Source of the DNA: Spirochaetaceae bacterium
GTDB lineage: Bacteria; Spirochaetota; Spirochaetia; Treponematales; Breznakiellaceae
Direction of reading: 5' to 3'
Assembly (NCBI GenBank): GCA_031290405.1
Contig: JAITNO010000142.1
Coordinates: 1-12,869, forward strand
Length of the DNA stretch: 12,869 nucleotides
Each line of letters opens with the position of its first letter. Within the stretch, counting starts at the first letter, position 1. A program made the position numbers and the translations under genes. Under the pieces are notes generated by a model. That model was not told where the DNA came from and did not search any database. It saw only the letters and a program-made list of their open reading frames with translations. Positions 1 through 6,073 of the stretch are shown here, piece by piece.

Positions 1-2
1 TC

Positions 3-611
3 GCCTTTTCCGTGCTCTCCTTCGCGGTGATACTCGAACGCGCCGTGTTTTACATCTCCTGCCGCGGCAATCCGCACACGCTCCTGGAACACCTAGCCTC
101 GCGCTGGAAACAGGGCGGAGGCGCCGCAGTTTTATTAACCGAGCTCGAAGCGCGCCGCTCGCGCGCCTACTTCATCCCCCTGGCGCAGACGTACTTCGCC
201 GCCTTTGACGACGCCATGCCCGTGTTCGAGGAAAAACTCTACGCCTGCGGCGCCAAAATCGTCCGCTTGAACGAACGGCGCCTGTCGATGCTCGCGTCGA
301 TAGCCTCACTGTCGCCCCTTGTCGGACTCTTCGGCACCGTGCTCGGCATGATAGAAGTGTTCCAGCGCCTCGCCGCACTCGGCGGCCGCGCCGACGTGGC
401 CCTCCTTTCAGGCGGCATCTGGGTCGCCCTCCTCACCACCGCCTTCGGCCTGCTCGTCGCCATGCCCAGCCTCCTCCTCCATCAGTATTTTTCACGCCTG
501 GCAACCGAACGGAGCGAAAACCTCGACCTCCTCGTCTCCCAATTGCACGTGATAACCGGGAAGCAGGTCGCCTCCATCCGGCAGGAGGCGCACGATGAGG
601 AGCTTCGTTAA
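3..611 (+). CDS. exbB: ExbB/TolQ/MotA-family proton channel protein, 5' end outside window
   Basis: This is the proton-conducting inner-membrane subunit of an Exb/Tol-type motor, which passes proton-motive force to a TonB-like arm. The first visible codons (AFSVLSFAVILERAVFY) already form the first membrane helix with the family's conserved E-R after it, so the true start lies upstream of base 1. About 202 residues are visible. A long cytoplasmic loop follows, then the two family-typical helices: SIASLSPLVGLFGTVLGMI near residue 100 and WVALLTTAFGLLVAMPSLL near residue 140, which line the channel. The stop at 609-611 lies inside the next gene (17-base overlap), showing translational coupling with ExbD. 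ExbB, TolQ and MotA are hard to tell apart by sequence; the tonB gene two positions downstream favours ExbB. Only the extreme N-terminus is missing. Confidence 0.9.
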   Translation, partial: AFSVLSFAVILERAVFYISCRGNPHTLLEHLASRWKQGGGAAVLLTELEARRSRAYFIPLAQTYFAAFDDAMPVFEEKLYACGAKIVRLNERRLSMLASIASLSPLVGLFGTVLGMIEVFQRLAALGGRADVALLSGGIWVALLTTAFGLLVAMPSLLLHQYFSRLATERSENLDLLVSQLHVITGKQVASIRQEAHDEELR

Positions 612-1008
612 AAAAAGCGGCGGCGGCGGGAAAAATCCACAGGTCGACATCACGCCGCTCCTGGACATCGTGTTCCAGCTCCTCCTCTTCTTCATCCTCA
701 CCTCCGCCATGCTTCAGCCCACCCTCGAACTCGAGCTGCCGCAATCCAATCAGCAGGAGGAGAGCGTGGAGGCCGACCTCATCGTTTCGATTGACAGGGA
801 AGACCGGCTCTTTTTGAACGACGCGCCGGCGAGCCGCGAGGAGGCGGCGCAATCGCTGCGCGCCCTTGCCGCAGAGAAGCCCGACGCCATCGTCATCCTG
901 CGGGGGGACGGCGGCCTGAGTTACGGGAAGTTCTTCGAGCTCTTGGACCTTGCCCGCAACGCCGGCATCAAGACGTTGAACCTGGCGTACGAGCCGGAGG
1001 AGGAGTAA
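595..1008 (+). CDS. exbD: ExbD/TolR-family biopolymer transport protein
   Basis: This is the single-helix partner of ExbB, 137 aa, about the normal family length. A short basic N-terminus (residues 1-17) precedes one membrane helix, about residues 19-40. The motif DITPLLDIVFQLLLFF carries Asp24, at the position of the essential proton-relay Asp25 of E. coli ExbD. A periplasmic domain of about 95 residues follows (LPQSNQQEE onward). The ATG at 595 is preceded by AGGAGG at ideal spacing and lies inside the end of exbB. The stop at 1006-1008 is 3 bases before the tonB ATG, so the three genes form one operon. TolR is the alternative; I prefer ExbD because a TonB-type gene rather than TolA/TolB follows. 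Confidence 0.9.
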   Translation: MRSFVKKSGGGGKNPQVDITPLLDIVFQLLLFFILTSAMLQPTLELELPQSNQQEESVEADLIVSIDREDRLFLNDAPASREEAAQSLRALAAEKPDAIVILRGDGGLSYGKFFELLDLARNAGIKTLNLAYEPEEE

Positions 1009-1011
1009 AGG

Positions 1012-1647
1012 ATGATAAGGAAAGCAAACATCTTTTTGATGATGCTCTGCGTCTCGCTGGCGCTCCACGGCGCCGTGTTCGCCTTTGCCTCCGGAGGGCG
1101 GACGACGGCGGGGGCGTCGGAGGCCAAAAAGGGCTCCATTCTTACGCACCTCGTCGCGGCGCGCAAGGCGGCGAAAGAACAGAAGGCGGCGCACAACGCG
1201 CAGGTCAAGCCGGCCCAGCCGAAAGCCGCCCCGCTTGCGATGCGGGCGCCGGAGCAAGCCGCCGCCGAAGCCGGCGAGGCCGAAGCCGCCGAAGAGACCG
1301 GCGCGACCGACGGCGCGACCGACGGCGCCTGGGGCGACGCCTTCGACGGCCCCTCGCAAGCCTATTTCGATTCCCTGCTCGAGCGCATCAAAAGCCGCAT
1401 CGCCTCCCACCTCGTCTATCCGGCGATCGCAAAACAGCGCAACATCGAAGGAGCCGTCGGCGTCTACTTTGAAGTCGAGCCCGACGGCGCCTGCGGGGCC
1501 CTCCGCGTCGCCTCCACGTCCGACAGCGCGATTCTAGACCGCGCCGCCCTCGCCCTCGTCAAAAACATCTTCCCCCTTTCCGCCGTCAACCTCCCCAATC
1601 CCAAAAGCTTTACCGTCAGCATCCGCTACTCCTTAACTGAGGAATGA
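1012..1647 (+). CDS. tonB: TonB-family energy transducer
   Basis: This 211-aa protein links the ExbBD motor to outer-membrane receptors. Residues 7-27 form a single N-terminal membrane anchor containing S-L-A-L-H, which matches the conserved Ser/His face TonB uses to contact ExbB/ExbD. Residues 28-120 form a linker rich in Ala, Glu and Lys and containing an ATDG duplication, rather than the Pro-Glu/Pro-Lys linker of E. coli TonB. Residues 120-211 match the TonB C-terminal domain: YPAIAKQRNIEGAVGVYFEV, then PDG, then LDRAALALVKN. The ATG has GGAGGAGG just upstream, which overlaps the end of exbD. No TonB-dependent receptor is visible in the window, so the cargo is unknown. The iron genes further on are on the other strand and form a separate unit. 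Confidence 0.88.
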   Translation: MIRKANIFLMMLCVSLALHGAVFAFASGGRTTAGASEAKKGSILTHLVAARKAAKEQKAAHNAQVKPAQPKAAPLAMRAPEQAAAEAGEAEAAEETGATDGATDGAWGDAFDGPSQAYFDSLLERIKSRIASHLVYPAIAKQRNIEGAVGVYFEVEPDGACGALRVASTSDSAILDRAALALVKNIFPLSAVNLPNPKSFTVSIRYSLTEE

Positions 1648-1675
1648 GCTTATGGAAGGTTTGCCTTCCTGAGCT
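1647..1675 (+). other. Short hairpin after tonB, weak terminator candidate
   Basis: GGAAGG (1654-1659), loop TTTG and CCTTCC (1664-1669) form a 6-bp stem starting a few bases after the tonB stop, flanked by AGCT on both sides (1647-1650 and 1672-1675). No run of T follows, so it does not meet the usual criteria for an intrinsic terminator. It may only stabilise the end of the exbBD-tonB message. Confidence 0.35.
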
Positions 1676-1709
1676 ATGCCGATAGTTCGCCGTAAAACAT
1701 TGTTCAGGG

Positions 1710-1750
1710 CTTGTCTCCTCGGTGAATGACTTGTTCTCCTCGGTGAAGAA
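1710..1750. repeat. Two-copy direct repeat of about 20 bp
   Basis: CTTGTCTCCTCGGTGAATGA is followed directly by CTTGTTCTCCTCGGTGAAGAA. The copies differ by one inserted T and two changes near the end. They lie in the non-coding stretch between tonB and the next promoter. I see no function for them. Confidence 0.6.
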
Positions 1751-1829
1751 TGCTAGGCCAGTGGAGGGCTGGGGGCCTGAGTCCCCCGGCGGGGGAACGT
1801 CCGTCGCCAAAATGTGCGCGCCTCTTTTG

Positions 1830-1858
1830 TTGACAGCGGGCGGGGGATGGCGTAGAAT
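1830..1858 (+). promoter_or_regulatory. Sigma-70-type promoter for the 72/185-aa gene pair
   Basis: TTGACA (1830-1835), a 17-base spacer and TAGAAT (1853-1858) match the consensus at 6/6 and 5/6 positions. Transcription would begin near 1865, giving a leader of only about 17 bases that contains GGAGG (1870-1874) and then the ATG at 1882. It is the strongest housekeeping-type promoter in the window and shows that the next two genes are not read only through from tonB. Confidence 0.75.
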
Positions 1859-1881
1859 GGGGGTATAGTGGAGGTTGTACC

Positions 1882-2100
1882 ATGACAATAGACGAAGAAT
1901 TTGAGATTAGCCGCAAGTCCTGGGCGTTGCGGGAGGCGGGCAAAGTAGAAGAATCCCGTGCGCTGGCAAAGACGATTCCCATGGCCCCGTGGATGGCCAA
2001 GGTCTTTAAGGAAAAAAAAGGCCTTGACTTCCTGCTCGGCATGGGCTGGAATATGAGCGCGGTGGAGGAAGCCTATGGAAAAGAATGGCTTGAGCATTGA
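1882..2100 (+). CDS. Small protein of unknown function (72 aa)
   Basis: I cannot assign a function. The 72-aa product is charged, has no membrane segment or signal peptide, and is probably cytoplasmic. The N-terminal half (EFEISRKSWALREAGKVEES) looks helical. The second half has the pattern KTIPMAPWMAKVFKEKKG, then GWN, then AYGKEWL. The start is well supported: a near-consensus promoter, GGAGG at 1870-1874 and ATG at 1882. Its last 26 bases overlap the next gene in another frame, so the two are probably made together and may interact. A short first gene overlapping a longer second gene under its own strong promoter resembles toxin-antitoxin pairs, but no residue pattern of a known toxin or antitoxin family is visible. 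Confidence 0.75.
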   Translation: MTIDEEFEISRKSWALREAGKVEESRALAKTIPMAPWMAKVFKEKKGLDFLLGMGWNMSAVEEAYGKEWLEH

Positions 2101-2632
2101 CATTGCCAATGCTGCCGCAAAGATAGCCCGCGGCCGGAGGGGCCTTGAAATTAATGGAAAAGCTGAGGCCGGCCTTCTTGACTTTCAGGCGGGCCATGCC
2201 CTTGCCAAGCGGACCTTTCAGGAGGCCGTAGCGTCCGGCGATGTGGAACTCATTCTGCTGGCGGAGTACCTCTTTGTAACGCAGGAACTGGCCGAAAGCG
2301 AAGGCGATGAGCCGGAGGGCATGGCCAGCGCCGAGGCGGCCCTCCAGAGCTTCGACGACGCCTTTCTTGCGTTGAAAGCCGTGGAGGAAGGCGCGGCGTA
2401 TCACATCGCCGAACAGACCTTCCCCCATCACGGCCAGTGGCGCTACAACGGCCTGCCCCGCGACGCCTTTCACGTGGCCGCGATTGCCCACAAGACGCGC
2501 CTCAAGAACGGCCTGTCCCGCCTCGGCCTGCCCAAACTCGACCGGGAACTGGCGAAAACACGGGTAACCGCATTGGGCGCGATTCAACAGGTGTATGTAG
2601 AAAGGCAACAAGCGGCGCTGCGGGAAGACTAG
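2075..2632 (+). CDS. Hypothetical protein (185 aa), partner of the 72-aa protein
   Basis: I do not recognise the family. The 185-aa protein has no signal peptide or membrane helix and is rich in Ala, Leu and Glu, so probably mostly helical. Notable segments are FQAGHALAKRTFQEAV (about residues 38-53), an acidic stretch AESEGDEPEG (about 73-82), HHGQWRYNGLPRDAFH (about 112-128) with several His and aromatic residues, and a basic helix near KTRLKNGLSRLGLPKL. The ATG at 2075 follows GGAGG and lies within the previous gene, so translation is likely coupled. It ends 48 bases before a convergent gene on the other strand. A nuclease or toxin role would be guesswork. Confidence 0.75.
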   Translation: MEKNGLSIDIANAAAKIARGRRGLEINGKAEAGLLDFQAGHALAKRTFQEAVASGDVELILLAEYLFVTQELAESEGDEPEGMASAEAALQSFDDAFLALKAVEEGAAYHIAEQTFPHHGQWRYNGLPRDAFHVAAIAHKTRLKNGLSRLGLPKLDRELAKTRVTALGAIQQVYVERQQAALRED

Positions 2633-2652
2633 GCCCCCCGAGCGGCGGGCGG

Positions 2653-2690
2653 CGGCGTCTGTCACCGGCGCCGGCGTCTGTCACCCGAGG
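2653..2690. repeat. Two 19-bp tandem repeats between convergent genes
   Basis: CGGCGTCTGTCACC occurs at 2653-2666 and again at 2672-2685, so the unit is 19 bp. The array lies between the converging 185-aa gene and the glycosylase gene, and the second copy contains the glycosylase stop codon (2681-2683). No terminator structure is evident. Confidence 0.6.
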
Positions 2691-3199
2691 CGGCGGCCGT
2701 CGCCCAGAGCGTCCCGCACCTGGTTCCAGGCTTCCAGGAACGCCGGCGTGGCGTGTTGGGCGCGGTTTGCGGGACTTGTGGAGGGCAGGTAGACGGCCCG
2801 GGCGCCTGATTCTTCGGCGCAGAGGGCGTTGAACAACGCAGTCGCCTTTTTGCCGGTGGTAAAGACGGCGGAGATTTGTGTATGGGCGAGGAGGGCCCGG
2901 AATCGGTTGGGGACGGCGTTCGCAATGCTCGCGTCGGAGGCGCCGCTGATGGTGCAGGAATGGAGCGCGTCCCATAGCGCGATGCGGTGCTCAAGCAAGA
3001 AGGCCGTTTTGGACGCGCTCTGGGCGGCGGGGGGCGGCGCCTCAAGCACACGGGCGAGCGTTTGCCAAAAAACGTTCTGCGGATGCCCGTAGTAGAAGCC
3101 CCGCTCGCGCGACGCGGGCGAGGGGAAGCTCCCCAGGATCAGGACGCGGGAACGGGCGTCGCATATGGGCGCCCACGGGTGGACGATCAACGTGCGCAT
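2681..3199 (-). CDS. DNA-deoxyinosine (hypoxanthine) glycosylase, uracil-DNA glycosylase superfamily
   Basis: This is a 172-aa base-excision repair enzyme predicted to remove hypoxanthine, the product of adenine deamination, from DNA. LGSFPS at residues 22-27 is the superfamily's first active-site motif. YYGHPQNVFW at 36-45 is characteristic of the bacterial deoxyinosine glycosylase branch, and LPSTSPAN at 138-145 is the second conserved motif. Length is normal for the family and nothing is missing. The ATG lies 3 bases after the stop of the DUF1848 gene, so it appears to be the last gene of that transcript, with only a weak GGA upstream. No metal-transport function is expected, so its position behind iron genes may be incidental or tied to oxidative/nitrosative stress. 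Substrate preference is inferred from family motifs. Confidence 0.87.
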   Translation of the reverse strand: MRTLIVHPWAPICDARSRVLILGSFPSPASRERGFYYGHPQNVFWQTLARVLEAPPPAAQSASKTAFLLEHRIALWDALHSCTISGASDASIANAVPNRFRALLAHTQISAVFTTGKKATALFNALCAEESGARAVYLPSTSPANRAQHATPAFLEAWNQVRDALGDGRRLG

Positions 3200-3202
3200 G
3201 GG

Positions 3203-4126
3203 TCATTCCGCGCAATGAAGGCCGCCCGCGACGCGTCTCTCGGTTACCGTATCGCCGGCATTCTTGTCGCCGAGCAGCAAGGGGGACAAAGGCTCGTGCG
3301 TTGCGATGCGCTTTTGAACCAGGCCGTCGTCATGGTTTGCGTAACAGTATGCGCACCCGTGGGCGCAGGAGTCGTATGCGCCAATATCGACGCTTTGGAC
3401 GCAGCCGCACTCGCGCCGCTGGTTCTTATCCTTCTTTACGACAAGATCGCGGCCCGTTATGCGTGCGATCAACCCGTCGTCGACGCACCGGGCGGGCGCA
3501 ATGCCGTATATCGAGAGGTCAATGCCTTCCGCGCAGGCGTCGAGGACAAGGCCGTTCTCCTGCGCCGCCTTTGAAAAATGCCCGGCGACGACGTGCTTCT
3601 CCGCGACGCCGGGTTCACGGACGCCCGCCGCGCGCAGGCGTTCCGCAAGCTTTTTATAAACATCAATAAAACTGAACGTTGCCTTCAGGGTATGGCCCTT
3701 CAGGGCGCCTGCAAGTTCATGAAAGCGGTCGATGTGATACTCCACCGTGTACCGGGCGCTGAGCAAGACCGGATCGTATCTCCAAACGACGTTCCGCGGG
3801 CAGGTCGCGTCGGAGAGTCTTTTGAATGCGTCGACAAGGGCGTTCTTGCGGGGGAGCTTTGGCTCAATATCCCGTCCGTAGGGGTTGAGCGTGAACTGGA
3901 AGCAATAGGCGTAGTCCTTCATGCGGTGAAGCTTGTCAAGCATCGGCTCGGGGTTTTTGGTCCAAAAGACGATGCCGTCGACAAGCTCAGGCTCAAGGCT
4001 CACCCTGCTGATTTGGCGGCTGTTCATCGGGTTTCTTACGAGGACGAAACGTTCCTGCAAGCGCCTCAGCATCCAGTCTGAGTAGAGCGCGGGAATGTCC
4101 GTCCTTCGGCTTGCGCTGATAATCAC
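3203..4126 (-). CDS. DUF1848 family protein (radical-SAM-like)
   Basis: This 307-aa protein belongs to the DUF1848 family, related to spore-photolyase-type radical SAM proteins and of unknown reaction. Family marks are the N-terminal MIISASRRTDIPA, FWTKNP (residues 54-59), QFTLNPYGRDIEP (77-89), VWRYDPV (114-120) and the C-terminal CGCVQSVDIGAYDSC. Cys254, Cys258 and Cys261 form C-x3-C-x2-C, the signature that binds the 4Fe-4S cluster of radical SAM enzymes, here near the C-terminus instead of the usual N-terminal position; Cys240 and Cys242 could bind a second cluster. The start is GTG at 4126, which places the family's usual first residues at the N-terminus. It lies 9 bases after DUF2318 and 3 before the glycosylase gene, so the three are probably cotranscribed. 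Both this protein and DUF2318 likely need Fe-S clusters. Confidence 0.87.
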   Translation of the reverse strand: MIISASRRTDIPALYSDWMLRRLQERFVLVRNPMNSRQISRVSLEPELVDGIVFWTKNPEPMLDKLHRMKDYAYCFQFTLNPYGRDIEPKLPRKNALVDAFKRLSDATCPRNVVWRYDPVLLSARYTVEYHIDRFHELAGALKGHTLKATFSFIDVYKKLAERLRAAGVREPGVAEKHVVAGHFSKAAQENGLVLDACAEGIDLSIYGIAPARCVDDGLIARITGRDLVVKKDKNQRRECGCVQSVDIGAYDSCAHGCAYCYANHDDGLVQKRIATHEPLSPLLLGDKNAGDTVTERRVAGGLHCAE

Positions 4127-4135
4127 GTCCGCGCC

Positions 4136-5377
4136 TTAGCGAAAGCGGGCGCGTTCTTTTTCCAGATTCGCCGTGTCTATCACCAGGGAGCCCTTGCGGA
4201 GGGCGTAGGCCAGGGGGACGGGGTTGCAGCCGCCCTTCAGCCCGATGGTGGACTTGTTCATCACCACATCGCAGAGGCGGCAGATCACCCCGTCCTTGCG
4301 CTCGTAGTAACCGGTGGGGCCGCAGATGTCGCAGGCGTCAAGGCCGACGCCGTAGGCCGTCTCATTCTTTTTGATGATGATGAAGCGCATCTCGATGGAC
4401 TCTTCGGCGGTGTAATTGTAGCGGTGCAGATGGCCGTCGGAGACTTTTTCCAGCGGGATGACGATCTCCTGCCCCACGATGGTCATCGCTTCGGCGGGGG
4501 CGAGGACGACGCCGCGTTCAGCGTAGGCTTTTACGGCGGTAACGGTGGCGAGGGAAAAGACATAGCCTGCGGCGAGGACGGCGCACCAGCGTCTCTGTCC
4601 GCGCTTGCCGGCGCGGATCTTTCGCAGCTCGGCGGGATTGCGGTAGGCGGCGGCGGGGCGAAAGCTCCGCATGAAGATGATGGCCGGGAGGATCACGGTG
4701 AGGGCCGCCAGGCAATAGAGGAACACGGCGTTGTAATTGACGGACTTTACGACGAGGGCGAAGACCCAGCGGGGGGCGCGGAAGATCCTTCGGGCGAGCA
4801 TAAACTGAAGGATGACGGACGCCTGGCCTGCCATGTTGACGGCCAGCGCCGCCCGCAGGAGGATGCCGGCGGCGCGCCCGCCTGCGGCCTTCCCCGTGTG
4901 ATAGAGGGCCGAGGCGGAGAGGGCGGCCACGGCGGCGCCTGCGACAAAGCCGAAGGACTTAAAGAGGAAGTCCGTGCTCAAGGGGCTCTGTTCCGGCAGG
5001 AGGAATTCGGTCGGATAGAGGAGGATGGTCGGCAGGGCGTAGAAGAGGAGGAGGGCGCAGAGGGCGGGGCCGCTCCAGCTTTCCAGCGCGTCCCTCAGCC
5101 GGCCCGTCTTGCGGCCTCCAGAGCCGCTTCGGAGGGTGAGGATGCAGAGGAGGCTGACGGCGATGGCGGCGAGGAGGACGGCGAGGCTTACCTGTTCGCG
5201 GTTGACGAGCCGCGTGCTGCGCCGCAGGACGGACAGGACCAGGGCGGCGAGCGTTCCGGCGGCGGCGCCGGCGGCAAGGCGCTTCATATTCCGCGCGCCG
5301 GCGGCGGCGAAGAGCAGCGCGACGAGCAGGGCTGTGGGAAGGCTGTTTTGTATAACGAGTATCACGTAGTGCAGCAT
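4136..5377 (-). CDS. DUF2318 Fe-S-type membrane protein of the FTR1/P19 iron-uptake system
   Basis: This is a 413-aa membrane protein with about eight hydrophobic helices in residues 1-300 and a C-terminal DUF2318 domain. The domain carries CDICG (Cys349, Cys352), ICRLCDVVMN (Cys366, Cys369) and TIGLKGGCNPVPL (Cys384), a conserved set thought to bind a metal or Fe-S centre and, by inference, to take part in electron transfer during ferric/ferrous iron handling. Homologues sit next to FTR1 and P19 in many bacteria, for example Cj1660 in Campylobacter. I chose the ATG at 5377 because AAAGGAG lies 9 bases upstream and the product then starts directly with a membrane helix; the longer open frame to 5434 would add residues encoded by repeat DNA. 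The upstream 21-bp repeat array separates it from P19. Confidence 0.88.
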   Translation of the reverse strand: MLHYVILVIQNSLPTALLVALLFAAAGARNMKRLAAGAAAGTLAALVLSVLRRSTRLVNREQVSLAVLLAAIAVSLLCILTLRSGSGGRKTGRLRDALESWSGPALCALLLFYALPTILLYPTEFLLPEQSPLSTDFLFKSFGFVAGAAVAALSASALYHTGKAAGGRAAGILLRAALAVNMAGQASVILQFMLARRIFRAPRWVFALVVKSVNYNAVFLYCLAALTVILPAIIFMRSFRPAAAYRNPAELRKIRAGKRGQRRWCAVLAAGYVFSLATVTAVKAYAERGVVLAPAEAMTIVGQEIVIPLEKVSDGHLHRYNYTAEESIEMRFIIIKKNETAYGVGLDACDICGPTGYYERKDGVICRLCDVVMNKSTIGLKGGCNPVPLAYALRKGSLVIDTANLEKERARFR

Positions 5378-5943
5378 TGTTTGTTCTCCTTTATGGGTTT
5401 CCGGGCTGTCCTGGAAAGTTTCTTGGGCGTCCAAGAAGGTTTCTTGGGCGTCCTGGAAGGTTTCTTGGTCGCCGTTAACACCTTTAACGTCGCCGTTAAC
5501 ACCTTTAACGTCGCCGTTAACACCTTTAACGTCGCCGTTGAAACCTTTAACGTCGCCGTTGACGTCTTTAACGTCGCCGTTGAAACCTTTAACGTCGCCG
5601 TTAACATCTTTAACGTCGCCGTTGTTTCCTTTAACGTCGCCGTTGACGTCTTTATCGTCGCCGTTGACGTCGTTAACGTCGCCGTGGACGTCTTTAACGG
5701 CGCCGTTGAAACCTTTAACGTCGCCGTTAACACCTTTAACGTCGCCGTTGAAACCTTTAACGTCGCCGTTAACATCTTTAACGTCGCCGTTGAAACCTTT
5801 AACGTCGCCGTTGACGTCTTTAACGTCGCCGTTGACGTCTTTAACGTCGCCGTTGACGTCTTTAACGTCGCCGTTGACGTCTTTAACGTCGCCGTTGAAA
5901 CCTTTAACGTCGCCGTTGACGTCTTTAACGGCGACGTTAACAC
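5362..5943 (-). CDS. Open heptad-repeat frame across the 21-bp array (doubtful gene)
   Basis: If translated, this frame gives up to 193 aa: heptads LK-[V/T/M/E]-[L/S/T]-TAT for about 155 residues, then a basic tail with KKPSRTP, KKPSWTP and KKLSRTA. It starts at a GTG with no ribosome binding site, and an in-frame TAG (unit 5971-5991) stops any upstream extension. Its last codons contain the DUF2318 ribosome binding site, and its TGA lies 13-15 bases into that gene, an arrangement that could couple the two. Against coding: variation between units is confined to five adjacent bases that always change amino acids, with almost no synonymous changes, and two other frames on the plus strand are just as open. 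I list it because its end overlaps the next gene and because the tail is plausible as protein. Confidence 0.3.
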   Translation of the reverse strand: MLTSPLKTSTATLKVSTATLKTSTATLKTSTATLKTSTATLKTSTATLKVSTATLKMLTATLKVSTATLKVLTATLKVSTAPLKTSTATLTTSTATIKTSTATLKETTATLKMLTATLKVSTATLKTSTATLKVSTATLKVLTATLKVLTATLKVLTATKKPSRTPKKPSWTPKKLSRTARKPIKENKQCCTT

Positions 5944-6040
5944 CTTGAACGCCGGCGTTGAAACCTTCGTAGCCGGCTAGGAAACCTTCCCAGCCGGCCA
6001 GGAAACCTTGAACGCCGGCGGGGAAACCTTCCCAGCCGGC
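5404..6040. repeat. 21-bp tandem repeat array, about 30 units in perfect phase
   Basis: The array fills the roughly 700-base gap between the P19 and DUF2318 genes. Core units 5467-5949 (23 copies) read CGTCGCCGTT, five variable bases, then CTTTAA. The variable bases are mostly AACAC, GAAAC, GACGT or AACAT, once GTTTC. Three units at 5404-5466 (GGGCGTCC...GTTTCTT) and four at 5950-6033 (GCCGGC...GAAACCTT) differ in sequence but keep the same 21-bp register, and a partial unit ends at 6040. I found no insertion or deletion across the array. Each core junction contains AACG-TCGC-CGTT, an inverted repeat that is intact in 18 places. Because 21 is a multiple of 3, several frames on both strands stay open. 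Function is unknown; coding, RNA-structural and DNA-binding readings are all possible. Confidence 0.93.
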
Positions 6041-6063
6041 TTGGGGGGCGCGCCGCCCCCCAA
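6041..6063 (-). other. Very stable GC-rich hairpin after the P19 gene
   Basis: TTGGGGGGCG (6041-6050), CGC and CGCCCCCCAA (6054-6063) form a perfect 10-bp stem with a 3-base loop. On the operon strand it begins 10 bases after the P19 stop and comes just before the repeat array. No T-run follows on either strand, so it is unlikely to be a classic intrinsic terminator. A role in protecting the FTR1-P19 message from 3' decay, or in partial attenuation before DUF2318, is inference. Confidence 0.6.
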
Positions 6064-6073
6064 AAGGATCAGC

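Noticed and set aside
1316..1328. ATDG codon duplication in tonB as a regulatory repeat
   Set aside because: Only two short copies within the variable linker; ordinary low-complexity variation.
433..1410. Minus-strand 325-codon Arg-rich frame
   Set aside because: Antisense to exbB, exbD and tonB, all of which have family motifs and ribosome binding sites.
5538..5948. Plus-strand SPLTSLT heptad frame
   Set aside because: Another by-product of the period being divisible by three; no ribosome binding site and no upstream promoter.
4424..5980. Plus-strand open frame of 518 codons with NVAVNTF heptads
   Set aside because: The first two thirds are antisense to DUF2318 and the rest is one of several frames left open by the 21-bp period. 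No start signal is present.
5404..6040. CRISPR array
   Set aside because: Units are 21 bp with only about five variable bases; there are no 25-40 bp unique spacers and no cas genes.
6041..6063. Intrinsic terminator for the P19 gene
   Set aside because: The stem is strong but no T-run follows on the transcribed side, so I list it only as a hairpin.
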